Origin: DATGKD01 sp035294855
GTDB taxonomy: Bacteria; Actinomycetota; Acidimicrobiia; Acidimicrobiales; UBA8190
Length of the DNA: 13,377 nt
Direction: 5' to 3'
NCBI GenBank assembly: GCA_035294855.1
Contig: DATGKD010000274.1
Location: 1-13,377 of the forward strand
Positions 1 to 5,679 of the stretch are shown piece by piece. Position 1 is the stretch's first letter. Each line of letters opens with the position of its first letter. Below the pieces are notes generated by a model. The model did no database searches. It had not been told where the DNA came from and was given only the letters and a program-made list of their open reading frames with translations. Made by a program: the position numbers and the translations under genes.

Positions 1-980
1 CCTACCGCTTCTCGCTCGAATGGGCGCGCATCGAGCCCGCGGAGGGCGAGTTCTCCCGAGCCGCCATGGAGCACTACCGCCAGCAATGCGCGCGTTGCCA
101 CGAGCTCGGCGTGGTCCCCGTCGTGACCTTCAACCACTTTACGCTGCCGACGTGGCTCGGCTCTTCGGGAGGATGGGAGCGACCGGACGCCCCCGAGCGC
201 TTCGCGCGCTTCTGTGAACAGGCCGTCGGGCACCTCGGCGATCTCATCGGGTGGGCGTGCACCCTCAACGAGCCGAACATCGTCTCGATGATGGGGTACC
301 TGGGCGCGGCGTTCCCGCCCGGTGTGCGCGACGCGGCCCGGCGCCGGGTGGTGAACGACGCCCTGTGCCGGGCGCACCGCGTCGCCGTCGAGGCGCTGCG
401 CGCCGGCCCCGGGGACTTCCCGGTGGGGCTCACGCTGTCGATGGCCGACTACCAGGCGGAGCCGGGCGGCCAGGAACGCCTCGAGCGCATCCGGGCGTCG
501 ATGGAAGACGTCTTCCTCGGCGCAACCGAGGGCGATGACTTCGTGGGCGTGCAGTGCTACACGCGTACCCGTGTCGGGCCACACGGCGCGGTCGCGCCCG
601 ACGAAGGCGCCGAGGTCACTCAGATGGGGTACGAGTTCTGGCCCCAGGCCGTCGAAGGCACGGTCAAGCGGGCGTGGGAGGTGACCGGCGGGACGCCCGT
701 CGTCGTCACCGAGAACGGCATCGGGACCGACGACGACACGCAACGGACCCGGTTCGTCTCCGAGGCGCTCGCCGCCGTGCGGCGCTGCCTCGACGACGGC
801 GTGGACGTCCGTGGCTACTTCTATTGGAGCCTCCTCGACAACTTCGAGTGGACCCTGGGCTACGGGCCGAAGTTCGGCCTCGTGCAGGTCGATCGAGCGA
901 GCTTCGAGCGCCGACCAAAACCCAGCGCGGCGTGGTTGGGCGCCATTGCCAGGGCGAACGCAGCCGAGATCCTCAGCTGA
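1..980 (+). CDS. Glycoside hydrolase family 1 (beta-glucosidase-like), 5' truncated
   Basis: The reading frame is open from base 3 (325 visible residues) and no start is seen, so the gene begins left of the window; the internal ATG at 66 is not the true start. The fragment opens with YRFSLEWARIEP, the GH1 motif around strand 2 of the TIM barrel. TLNEPN carries the acid/base Glu (fragment residue 90) and VVTENG carries the nucleophile Glu (residue 237). YFYWSLLDNFEW is the conserved aglycone-side Trp/Glu segment near the C-terminus. A full GH1 protein is about 400-450 residues, so roughly 70-100 are missing. The usual NYY segment reads GVQCYTRTRVGP, a variant I associate with some actinobacterial GH1 enzymes. 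The family uses retaining hydrolysis of beta-glycosides. The substrate (glucoside, galactoside or fucoside) cannot be read from sequence. No signal peptide can be judged because the N-terminus is absent. A strong hairpin follows 2 nt after the stop. Confidence 0.93.
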   Translation, partial: YRFSLEWARIEPAEGEFSRAAMEHYRQQCARCHELGVVPVVTFNHFTLPTWLGSSGGWERPDAPERFARFCEQAVGHLGDLIGWACTLNEPNIVSMMGYLGAAFPPGVRDAARRRVVNDALCRAHRVAVEALRAGPGDFPVGLTLSMADYQAEPGGQERLERIRASMEDVFLGATEGDDFVGVQCYTRTRVGPHGAVAPDEGAEVTQMGYEFWPQAVEGTVKRAWEVTGGTPVVVTENGIGTDDDTQRTRFVSEALAAVRRCLDDGVDVRGYFYWSLLDNFEWTLGYGPKFGLVQVDRASFERRPKPSAAWLGAIARANAAEILS

Positions 981-982
981 TT

Positions 983-1017
983 CCCAGGTTGCGCCTCGGT
1001 AGCGCAACGCTCCTGGG
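983..1017 (+). terminator. Terminator-like hairpin after the GH1 gene
   Basis: CCCAGG (983-988) pairs with CCTGGG (1012-1017). TTGCGC (989-994) pairs with GCGCAA (1002-1007). This gives a 12-bp stem with a 7-nt loop and a 4-nt bulge on the 3' side. It starts 2 nt after the GH1 stop. There is no U-tract, but actinobacterial terminators often lack one. It lies just before the gtrA-like gene and probably separates the two transcripts. Confidence 0.6.
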
Positions 1018-1019
1018 AC

Positions 1020-1025
1020 TAGATT
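1020..1025 (+). promoter_or_regulatory. -10 box for a leaderless gtrA-like transcript
   Basis: TAGATT fits the actinobacterial -10 consensus TAnnnT. It ends 6 nt before the ATG at 1032, so transcription would begin at or next to the start codon. No Shine-Dalgarno sequence is well placed. No good -35 is visible, because the expected position falls inside the preceding hairpin. Confidence 0.5.
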
Positions 1026-1031
1026 GGCGGG

Positions 1032-1652
1032 ATGGTCGATTTCTTGCTCCGCGCGTGGCGCCTGTACCACACGCCGACGGGCAAGAAGCTCTTCCGCTAC
1101 ACGATGGTGTCGGTGGTCTCGACCGCCGTGTCGCAGTTCACGCTCTTCTTCGTCTACGGCGTCCTGCAATTGTTGAGCGGTGTCTGGAGCAACGTCCTTG
1201 CCAATGCCGTCGCCACCATTCCCTCGTACTACCTGAACCGCCAATGGGTCTGGGGCAAGACGGGGCGCTCACACCTCGGCAAGGAGGTCGTCCCGTTCTG
1301 GGCGCTGTCGTTCGCGGGCATGGGCCTCTCGACGTTGTCGGTCGGAGCCGCAGAGCACTGGGGGAAGCATCACTTCCACCACTTCGGACTGACCGTTCTG
1401 GTCCTCGGGGCCAACCTGGGCGCGTTCGGGGTGCTGTGGGTAGCGAAGTTCCTCATCTTCAACCGCATGTTCCACGTGCACCCGGTGGCGGACCTGGAGG
1501 CTCAGGCCGAAGCCGAGTTGGCGTTGGAAGAAAGCGATCCCGAAGCGCCCCCGGGACCGGCTGCGAACGAGCCGGGCAGCGTGCCGAAGAGTGTGGCCGT
1601 CAATCCCGGAAGTTCACGAATTGCAGAGGAATTCCGAAGTCCTGCTCTTTGA
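1032..1652 (+). CDS. GtrA-family membrane protein
   Basis: The 206-residue protein has four predicted membrane spans at about residues 19-45, 50-70, 86-108 and 118-143. GtrA hallmarks are present: FRYTMVSVVSTAVSQ at the start of the first span, SYYLNRQWVW after the second, and AKFLIFNRMF at the end of the fourth. The family is small polytopic proteins thought to help flip or supply polyprenyl-phosphate-linked sugars for glycosylation of cell-envelope glycans. A hydrophilic acidic tail (about 150-206) is extra relative to typical GtrA proteins of about 120-150 residues. The start is chosen because a TAnnnT box lies 6 nt upstream. The last 53 nt overlap the 3' end of the oppositely oriented yajQ gene, so the final 17 or so residues are encoded antisense to a conserved protein. 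The nearby mannosyltransferase at 2464 may also use a polyprenyl sugar, but a functional link is inference. Confidence 0.85.
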   Translation: MVDFLLRAWRLYHTPTGKKLFRYTMVSVVSTAVSQFTLFFVYGVLQLLSGVWSNVLANAVATIPSYYLNRQWVWGKTGRSHLGKEVVPFWALSFAGMGLSTLSVGAAEHWGKHHFHHFGLTVLVLGANLGAFGVLWVAKFLIFNRMFHVHPVADLEAQAEAELALEESDPEAPPGPAANEPGSVPKSVAVNPGSSRIAEEFRSPAL

Positions 1653-2088
1653 GCGACCGGATCACCGACTGCAGGTCGTCGCGCTTCTTTCCCGAGACCC
1701 GGACCTGGTCGCCCTGCGCCTGTGAGCTGATGCCCTTCAGGTTCATGTCCTTGACGCACTTGTTGATCCGCTTGGCATGATCCGCGGAGATGCCCGCATG
1801 GATGGCGATGCGCTGGCGTGCGGTGCCCTTGGCGGCTTCCTCGATCTTGCCGTCTTCGAACGCCTTCAACGACACCTGGCGACGGACGAGCTTCTCCTGG
1901 AGCACCTGGTGCAGCGCGCGCAGGCGGTCCTCGGTGGAGGACCGCAGGACGAGATCCTTGTCGCCGAGCTCGATGGCCGAGTCGGTCCCCTTGAAGTCGA
2001 ACCGCGTGGACGCCTCGCGGTTCGCCTGGTCCACGGCGTTGCGGACTTCCTGCATGTCGACCTGGGAAACCACGTCGAACGTCGGCAC
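1600..2088 (-). CDS. yajQ: YajQ-family (UPF0234) nucleotide-binding protein
   Basis: The 162-residue protein matches the whole length of the YajQ family. It begins PTFDVVSQVDMQEVRNAVDQ, has TRFDFKG near residue 30, IEEAAKG and RQRIAIHAGIS in the middle, and ends FGIPLQFVNFRD. The family has two ferredoxin-like domains; some members bind cyclic di-GMP and others have been linked to RNA or nucleotide binding. Which applies here is unknown. The start is GTG, preceded at 6 nt by TAACGT, so a leaderless mRNA is likely. It is a single-gene unit, convergent with and overlapping the gtrA-like gene, and divergent from tRNA-Tyr 99 nt away. The C-terminus is well conserved, so its stop is trusted. Confidence 0.93.
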   Translation of the reverse strand: MPTFDVVSQVDMQEVRNAVDQANREASTRFDFKGTDSAIELGDKDLVLRSSTEDRLRALHQVLQEKLVRRQVSLKAFEDGKIEEAAKGTARQRIAIHAGISADHAKRINKCVKDMNLKGISSQAQGDQVRVSGKKRDDLQSVIRSLKEQDFGIPLQFVNFRD

Positions 2089-2094
2089 GCGCCC

Positions 2095-2100
2095 ACGTTA
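2095..2100 (-). promoter_or_regulatory. -10 box for a leaderless yajQ transcript
   Basis: On the minus strand TAACGT (consensus TAnnnT) ends exactly 6 nt before the GTG start of yajQ. The six intervening bases are GGGCGC. No clear -35 hexamer is visible; the start point would coincide with the start codon. Confidence 0.5.
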
Positions 2101-2187
2101 TCCGTCGACCGATGGGCCGAACGCCAGGGCTCACCGTGGGTTCGCGGCGAGGCGTTCGGAGGGCGCCGCGGTATCGTCACGCCTCGC

Positions 2188-2269
2188 GGGTCGGTGCCCG
2201 AGCGGACAAAGGGAGCAGACTGTAAATCTGCCGGCTCAGCCTACGAAGGTTCGAATCCTTCCCGGCCCA
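2188..2269 (+). tRNA. tRNA-Tyr (anticodon GTA)
   Basis: This is a class II tRNA. The acceptor stem GGGTCGG (2188-2194) pairs with CCGGCCC (2262-2268), with one G-U pair. The anticodon stem GCAGA/TCTGC encloses the loop CTGTAAA with anticodon GTA at 2222-2224. A long variable arm lies at about 2232-2244. The T arm is GAAGG-TTCGAAT-CCTTC and the discriminator base is A2269. The 3' CCA is not encoded (CC then C follows), so it must be added by the CCA enzyme. Confidence 0.97.
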
Positions 2270-2306
2270 CCCCGCCATTTCCCAGGAACGAGCAGGATCC
2301 CGACGC

Positions 2307-2338
2307 CCCCTCGCCCCGACTTTTGCGGGGCCGAGGGG
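2307..2338 (+). terminator. Strong hairpin after tRNA-Tyr
   Basis: CCCCTCG (2307-2313) pairs with CGAGGGG (2332-2338), and CCCCG (2314-2318) pairs with CGGGG (2326-2330). This makes a 12-bp GC stem with a single bulged C and the loop ACTTTTG. It lies 38 nt after tRNA-Tyr and ends just before an AT-rich patch. It is a likely tRNA terminator. The 3' arm overlaps the possible -35 of the next gene's promoter. Confidence 0.65.
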
Positions 2339-2349
2339 ATCATTACAAT
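2321..2349 (+). promoter_or_regulatory. Putative promoter of the MptB-like gene
   Basis: TACAAT at 2344-2349 is a near-consensus -10. Upstream, TTTTGC (2321-2326) gives a 17-bp spacer, or TTGCGG (2323-2328) a 15-bp spacer. The predicted start near 2356 would give a leader of about 70-110 nt, depending on the start codon used. The -35 region lies inside the hairpin that follows tRNA-Tyr. Confidence 0.5.
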
Positions 2350-2463
2350 GCCGTTACGAACGTGCCCGGCACGTGTCGTCCCCAGGCCCCCCGGAGTGGG
2401 ACGAGCAGCGCGTGAGGACACTGCCTGTTGGCCGCGACCCAAGACGCGACGAGGACCGAGTCG

Positions 2464-4161
2464 ATGAGCGTAGTAACGAGGACGACCGGAGCCGTGCGCG
2501 GCTTCGACCTCGGGCGATTCCCGATCGCGACGCGTGTGCTCGATCGACTGAGCGCGTGGGACGAAGCGGTGCGCTCGCACTGGCCCTTCAGCGCCTTGGT
2601 CGGTCCCGACCTCCAACCTGAGGCGGTGGCCGGCGACGGGTCGCGCCTGCTCGTCCGGCCGGCGGTCCTCGGATTCATCGCGGTGACGGCCATCACCGTC
2701 GGCGTCTTCCAGGAACGGTCGCCGTTCGTGTCGAAACAGCCGGGCGCGTGGTTCATCGGCGTGCCGGCGATCGGACAACCCGCGTCGAAGAGCGGGCTGT
2801 TCCTCGGGCTGGTCGCCGTCTACGGCGGGCTGCTGCTCCTCATGCGGGTGTGGTGCGGGCTGATCCGGACCTTCCGGCAAGTCCCGGGGGTGCCGGTCAA
2901 GAAGCTCGTGCTCGTGCTGGCGTTGTGGTTGGTGCCCCTGCTCATCGCGCCCCCGCTGTTCAGCAAGGACATCTACAGCTACGCGGCCCAGGGCGAGATG
3001 ATGAGCCACCACATCAGCCCCTACCACTACGGGCCCGGCGTCCTCGGGGCGACGCCCGCCGAGTCATTGGTGGACCACTTCTGGCTGACGACGCCTGTGC
3101 CGTACGGGCCGCTGTTCATGTGGATGGACGGGGCGCTCACGAGCGTCTCGATGCACCACGAAATGGCGAACCTCATCCTCCTGCGGCTGCTCGCCCTCGT
3201 CGGCGTGGGCCTCATGGCGATCGGCATTCCGTCGCTCGCGAAGAGCCTGGGCCGCGACCCGTCCTATGCCTTCACCCTGGCGTTGCTCAACCCGGTCACC
3301 GTCCTCCACCTCGTCGGGGGGGCGCACAACGACGCGCTCATGCTCGGGCTGCTCGTGTCGGGCCTGGCCGTTGCCAAACGGGGGCGACCGGTGGCCGGTG
3401 TCGTGTTGTGCGCGTTGGCGGCCGCGGTGAAGGTGCCCGCCGCGCTCGGCGTCCTCTATATCGGCTGGGAGTGGATGGGCCAGGGCTTGCCGCTGCGCGC
3501 CCGGGTACGACCCGTGATCACCGCGGGGCTGATCGCCCTCGGTGTGATGAGCGGCCTGTCGCTCATCACCGGGCTCGGTTGGAGCTGGATCTGGAACCTG
3601 GCCACCCCGGGGACGGTCCGGTCGTGGGTGGCGCCCGCCACCGGGATCGGCATCCTGTTGACCGACATCGCCCACCTCGTCGGCGTGGGCGTCCCCCTGC
3701 ACGGGATGCTTTCGGTGACGCGCGTCATCGGGCTGGGCGTCGCCTTCGGGGTGGGGCTCTGGCTGTTGCTGCGATCCGACCGCATCGGGACGGTGCGCGC
3801 CATGGGGCTCACCCTGCTCCTCGTCGTGGCCCTCGGGCCCGTCGTGCAGCCGTGGTACCTGTCGTGGGGGCTCGTCCTCCTCGCCCCGGTGGCCACCGGC
3901 CGGGTGCGCACACTCATCATCGTGTCGTCGATCGCGTCGGCCTTCATCGGCCTGCCCGCAGGTCGACAGCTGGCCTCCGACCTGTTCAGCGCCGACCCGC
4001 TCACGGTCGCGTTCGCCCTGCTCGGCTGCCTGGCGGTGCTGACGGTGCCGTTGACGTCGGGTGGCCGCGGACGGCTCGTACCGCCGCGGCGGCGTCGTGG
4101 CCGCGGTCGGGACGGCGAGGTCGGCGAGCCCACCCCGGCGCTCGACTACGCCGGCACCTGA
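2464..4161 (+). CDS. mptB: MptB-like polyprenol-phosphomannose-dependent alpha-1,6-mannosyltransferase
   Basis: This polytopic GT-C glycosyltransferase is 565 residues long from the ATG at 2464. After a hydrophilic N-terminus of about 55 residues there are roughly a dozen hydrophobic spans up to about residue 535, then a basic, Arg-rich cytoplasmic-type tail. The first large loop holds KDIYSYAAQGEMM followed by SPYHYGPGVLG, the acidic GT-C catalytic-loop signature seen in MptA/MptB proteins. LLNPVTVLHLVGGAHNDALM and the later QPWYLSW also fit this group. In mycobacteria and corynebacteria MptB extends the lipomannan/lipoarabinomannan mannan core using polyprenyl-phosphomannose outside the membrane. 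The acceptor here is unknown. Two starts are possible: TTG at 2428 (GAGGA 9 nt upstream) and ATG at 2464 (GAGGA 8 nt upstream); I prefer ATG. It may partner with the GtrA-like protein, but that is inference. Confidence 0.82.
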   Translation: MSVVTRTTGAVRGFDLGRFPIATRVLDRLSAWDEAVRSHWPFSALVGPDLQPEAVAGDGSRLLVRPAVLGFIAVTAITVGVFQERSPFVSKQPGAWFIGVPAIGQPASKSGLFLGLVAVYGGLLLLMRVWCGLIRTFRQVPGVPVKKLVLVLALWLVPLLIAPPLFSKDIYSYAAQGEMMSHHISPYHYGPGVLGATPAESLVDHFWLTTPVPYGPLFMWMDGALTSVSMHHEMANLILLRLLALVGVGLMAIGIPSLAKSLGRDPSYAFTLALLNPVTVLHLVGGAHNDALMLGLLVSGLAVAKRGRPVAGVVLCALAAAVKVPAALGVLYIGWEWMGQGLPLRARVRPVITAGLIALGVMSGLSLITGLGWSWIWNLATPGTVRSWVAPATGIGILLTDIAHLVGVGVPLHGMLSVTRVIGLGVAFGVGLWLLLRSDRIGTVRAMGLTLLLVVALGPVVQPWYLSWGLVLLAPVATGRVRTLIIVSSIASAFIGLPAGRQLASDLFSADPLTVAFALLGCLAVLTVPLTSGGRGRLVPPRRRRGRGRDGEVGEPTPALDYAGT

Positions 4162-4187
4162 CCCACCCCGCCCGTCCGGGGCGGTCA
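4159..4187. terminator. Bidirectional terminator built on two convergent stop codons
   Basis: TGACC (4159-4163) pairs with GGTCA (4183-4187), and CCCCG (4166-4170) pairs with CGGGG (4177-4181), with a 6-nt loop and a small internal loop (CA against C). The left end is the TGA of the MptB-like gene and the right end is the TGA of the GNAT gene on the other strand. The hairpin is therefore placed to end both transcripts. Confidence 0.6.
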
Positions 4188-4670
4188 GAGCATGCGCTGC
4201 AGGATCGCCACGTCGACCCAGCGCCCGAATTTCCGTCCGACCTCCCGCTCCACACCCACCATGGCGAAGCCGCCCGCCAGGTGCAGCGCGATCGACGGCT
4301 CGTTGTCGCCCGCTGTGCGGGCGATCACGCTGTGGAATCCCTGCCGGCCGGCGAGCGCGACGAGCTCGGCGAGCAACAGCCGCCCGGCGCCCTTGCCGCG
4401 CCACTCACGATCCACGTAGACCGAGTCCTCGACGGTGGGGGCGTACGCCGGCCGGTCACGGTAGGGAGACAGCGAGCCGAACCCGACGACGGTGGGGCCA
4501 TCGGTCGCCACGATGGCGGGGTGCGCACCCTGGTGCCGGGCGATCCACTGGCGTTGCTCCTCGAGCGTCCGGGGCTCGAGGTCGAAGGTCACCGTCGTGC
4601 CCGTCACCTCGGCGTTGTAGATGGCGCGGACGGCGTCGGCGTCTTCGACGCGCGCCATCCGGACCTCCAT
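4185..4670 (-). CDS. GNAT acetyltransferase, phosphinothricin-acetyltransferase-like
   Basis: The 161-residue protein starts MEVRMARVEDADAVRAIYNA, the usual first strand and helix of PAT/MnaT-type GNAT enzymes. SVYVDREWRGKGAGRLLL (about residues 82-99) is motif A; its R-G-K-G-A-G loop binds the acetyl-CoA pyrophosphate. The end (GFAMVGVEREVGRKFGRWVDV) matches the PAT group. Relatives acetylate the amino group of phosphinothricin, methionine sulfone or similar amino acids; the substrate here is unknown and a housekeeping role is as likely as resistance. The start at 4670 is preferred because TACGAT lies 6 nt upstream and the first beta strand needs these residues. An internal ATG at 4658 has GGAGG 5 nt upstream and is an alternative. 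It is convergent with the MptB-like gene and shares its terminator. Confidence 0.88.
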   Translation of the reverse strand: MEVRMARVEDADAVRAIYNAEVTGTTVTFDLEPRTLEEQRQWIARHQGAHPAIVATDGPTVVGFGSLSPYRDRPAYAPTVEDSVYVDREWRGKGAGRLLLAELVALAGRQGFHSVIARTAGDNEPSIALHLAGGFAMVGVEREVGRKFGRWVDVAILQRML

Positions 4671-4676
4671 CGCCCG

Positions 4677-4682
4677 ATCGTA
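4677..4682 (-). promoter_or_regulatory. -10 box for a leaderless GNAT transcript
   Basis: On the minus strand TACGAT is followed by six bases (CGGGCG) and then the ATG at 4670. A TTGCGG hexamer lies 15 bp further upstream. The same hexamer at the same 15-bp distance precedes the TACAAT box of the MptB-like gene. This supports 4670 as both transcription and translation start. Confidence 0.5.
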
Positions 4683-4734
4683 CCGACGGCATCCGGGCCG
4701 CAAAGGCCAGCCCAGGGGCCCGAATCGCCACGGC

Positions 4735-4740
4735 TATGCT
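4735..4740 (+). promoter_or_regulatory. Possible -10 of the tRNA-Thr/tRNA-Met/rpmG unit
   Basis: TATGCT fits TAnnnT and lies 26 nt before the mature tRNA-Thr, a sensible distance for a short 5' precursor. It is divergent from the GNAT promoter, 52 bp away. No clear -35 was found. Confidence 0.35.
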
Positions 4741-4766
4741 CGCGGGGCGCGGGGTGTCTGGGTCCC

Positions 4767-4839
4767 GCCCCCTTAGCTCAGTCGGCAGAGCACAGCCATG
4801 GTAAGGCTGGTGTCGTCGGTTCGATTCCGACAGGGGGCT
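4767..4839 (+). tRNA. tRNA-Thr (anticodon GGT)
   Basis: The acceptor stem GCCCCCT (4767-4773) pairs perfectly with AGGGGGC (4832-4838). The anticodon stem CAGCC/GGCTG holds the loop ATGGTAA with anticodon GGT, which reads ACC and ACU. The T arm is GTCGG-TTCGATT-CCGAC and the discriminator is T. CCA is not encoded. tRNA-Met follows after only 8 nt, so the two are surely processed from one precursor. Confidence 0.97.
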
Positions 4840-4847
4840 CGCCCCGG

Positions 4848-4924
4848 GGCGGCGTAGCTCAGTCGGTCAGAGCACACGGCTCATAATCGTGGGGTCGCGG
4901 GTTCGAGTCCCGCCGCCGCTACCA
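4848..4924 (+). tRNA. tRNA-Met (anticodon CAT, elongator type)
   Basis: The 5' acceptor strand GGCGGCG (4848-4854) pairs with CGCCGCT (4914-4920) except for a terminal G1-U72 wobble. The anticodon stem CACGG/TCGTG holds the loop CTCATAA. The T arm is GCGGG-TTCGAGT-CCCGC, the discriminator is A4921 and CCA is encoded (4922-4924). It lacks the three consecutive G-C pairs of an initiator anticodon stem, so it is called elongator. A tRNA-Ile with lysidine-modified CAT is the alternative, less likely from this context next to tRNA-Thr and rpmG. Confidence 0.93.
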
Positions 4925-4970
4925 GCCGAGGCGGAGCAGTCCCGTCCGGTCCGACGCCGAGGGGAGCGAG

Positions 4971-5135
4971 ATGCCGAAGAACGAGAAGCGGGTGCAGGTC
5001 ACCCTGGCGTGCGAGGTGTGCAAGCGCCGGAACTACATCACGATGAAGAACAAGCAGAACGACCGCGAGCGCATCGAGCTCCAGAAGTACTGCCGCTGGG
5101 ACCGGCGCCACACGCTGCACCGCGAAACCCGCTGA
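4971..5135 (+). CDS. rpmG: 50S ribosomal protein L33
   Basis: A short 54-residue gene in the normal L33 size range. It begins MPKNEKRVQVTLACEVCKRR, followed by NYITMKNKQNDRERIELQKY and a HTLHRETR end. L33 sits on the large subunit near the E site. The first zinc pair is present (C14 and C17). The second pair is C41 and D44 (YCRWDRRH) where zinc-type L33 proteins normally have two cysteines. The protein is thus intermediate between the zinc and zinc-free types. A GGGGAG Shine-Dalgarno sequence ends 4 nt before the ATG. The gene follows tRNA-Met by 46 nt and probably shares its transcript. This linkage with tRNAs just upstream of secE-nusG is common in actinobacteria. Confidence 0.95.
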   Translation: MPKNEKRVQVTLACEVCKRRNYITMKNKQNDRERIELQKYCRWDRRHTLHRETR

Positions 5136-5184
5136 GGCCGCGGCCGGCGCCTCGATCCGCCGGAAGGCCCGCAGGGGCCGGTGG

Positions 5185-5190
5185 TACTCT
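5185..5190 (+). promoter_or_regulatory. Possible -10 of the tRNA-Trp/secE/nusG unit
   Basis: TACTCT fits TAnnnT and is preceded by TGG, giving an extended -10 (TGGTACTCT). The predicted start near 5197 would leave about 50 nt before tRNA-Trp. No convincing -35 is present. A 7-bp direct repeat (TGACCGG, TGACCGG, then TGACCG) lies between the box and the tRNA. Confidence 0.35.
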
Positions 5191-5249
5191 GGACGACCGG
5201 CCCCCAAGGCCGCCTGACCGGTGACCGGTGACCGCGTCCTGGCCGCCCA

Positions 5250-5325
5250 AGGGCAGTAGCTCAACTGGTAGAGCACCGGTCTCCAAAACCGGCGGTTGGG
5301 GGTTCGAGTCCCTCCTGCCCTGCCA
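5250..5325 (+). tRNA. tRNA-Trp (anticodon CCA)
   Basis: The acceptor stem AGGGCAG (5250-5256) pairs with CTGCCCT (5315-5321). The anticodon stem CCGGT/ACCGG holds the loop CTCCAAA with anticodon CCA at 5283-5285. The T arm has GGGGG against CCCTC with one G-U pair. The discriminator is G5322 and CCA is encoded (5323-5325). It lies 42 nt before secE and is probably co-transcribed with it. Confidence 0.97.
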
Positions 5326-5367
5326 TCTGTCGATCGAAAGGCTGTCCGTCGAAAGGCCCGGGACATC

Positions 5368-5679
5368 GTGAACCGAGAGATGAAGCGGATGATGCAGCGC
5401 CAAGGCCAGATCGAGGCCGACGGCTCTCCCGCGTCCCGACGGACCGCCCCGCCCCAGAAACGCCCGCAACCGGCTCAGACCCAAGTCGGCTTCTTCCACC
5501 GGGTCGTCGAGTTCTTCCGTGAGGTGCGCTCGGAGCTTCGCCAGGTGGCGTGGCCCACGCGTCCCGAGGTGGCCAATTCGGCGACGATCGTCCTCATGAC
5601 CCTCATCCTCCTCGTGAGCTACATCTTCGTCCTCAACTACGCGTTCCACCACGCCGTGGACTTCCTCTTCCGCTCATGA
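5368..5679 (+). CDS. secE: Preprotein translocase subunit SecE
   Basis: The gene encodes 103 residues from the GTG at 5368, and the frame carries the conserved SecE core. FFREVRSELRQVAWPTRPEV (residues 49-68) is the amphipathic helix and hinge, followed by a single membrane span at about 72-91. SecE clamps SecY in the SecYEG channel of the inner membrane. Actinobacterial SecE usually has one span, as here. The N-terminal 40 residues are basic and Pro/Gln-rich. The open frame extends back into tRNA-Trp, so the start must be later: GTG 5368 has GAAAGG about 11 nt upstream, while ATG 5380 is an alternative with a weaker site. The stop overlaps the nusG start by 4 nt (ATGA), implying translational coupling. 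Confidence 0.93.
   Translation: MNREMKRMMQRQGQIEADGSPASRRTAPPQKRPQPAQTQVGFFHRVVEFFREVRSELRQVAWPTRPEVANSATIVLMTLILLVSYIFVLNYAFHHAVDFLFRS

Noticed and set aside
554..1780. A 408-codon plus-strand frame spanning the GH1 end and the gtrA-like gene
   Set aside because: Crosses the GH1 stop and terminator hairpin and is Arg-rich; both real genes occupy other frames.
3064..4404. A 446-codon minus-strand frame opposite the MptB-like gene
   Set aside because: Compositionally biased (Arg, Gln, His, Asp) shadow without domain features; the MptB-like frame has clear membrane spans and motifs.
4185..4670. Acquired phosphinothricin-resistance gene
   Set aside because: Base composition matches the neighbours, no mobile element is near, and PAT-like GNAT enzymes are common chromosomal housekeeping proteins.
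2748..4886. A 712-codon plus-strand frame across the MptB-like gene, GNAT gene and two tRNAs
   Set aside because: It runs through tRNA genes and the opposite-strand GNAT gene and its product is an Arg/Pro/Ala-rich shadow with no family signature.
5136..5180. Terminator after rpmG
   Set aside because: Several short GC palindromes can pair (for example CCGGCG with CGCCGG) but they are mutually exclusive and none stands out above the GC background.
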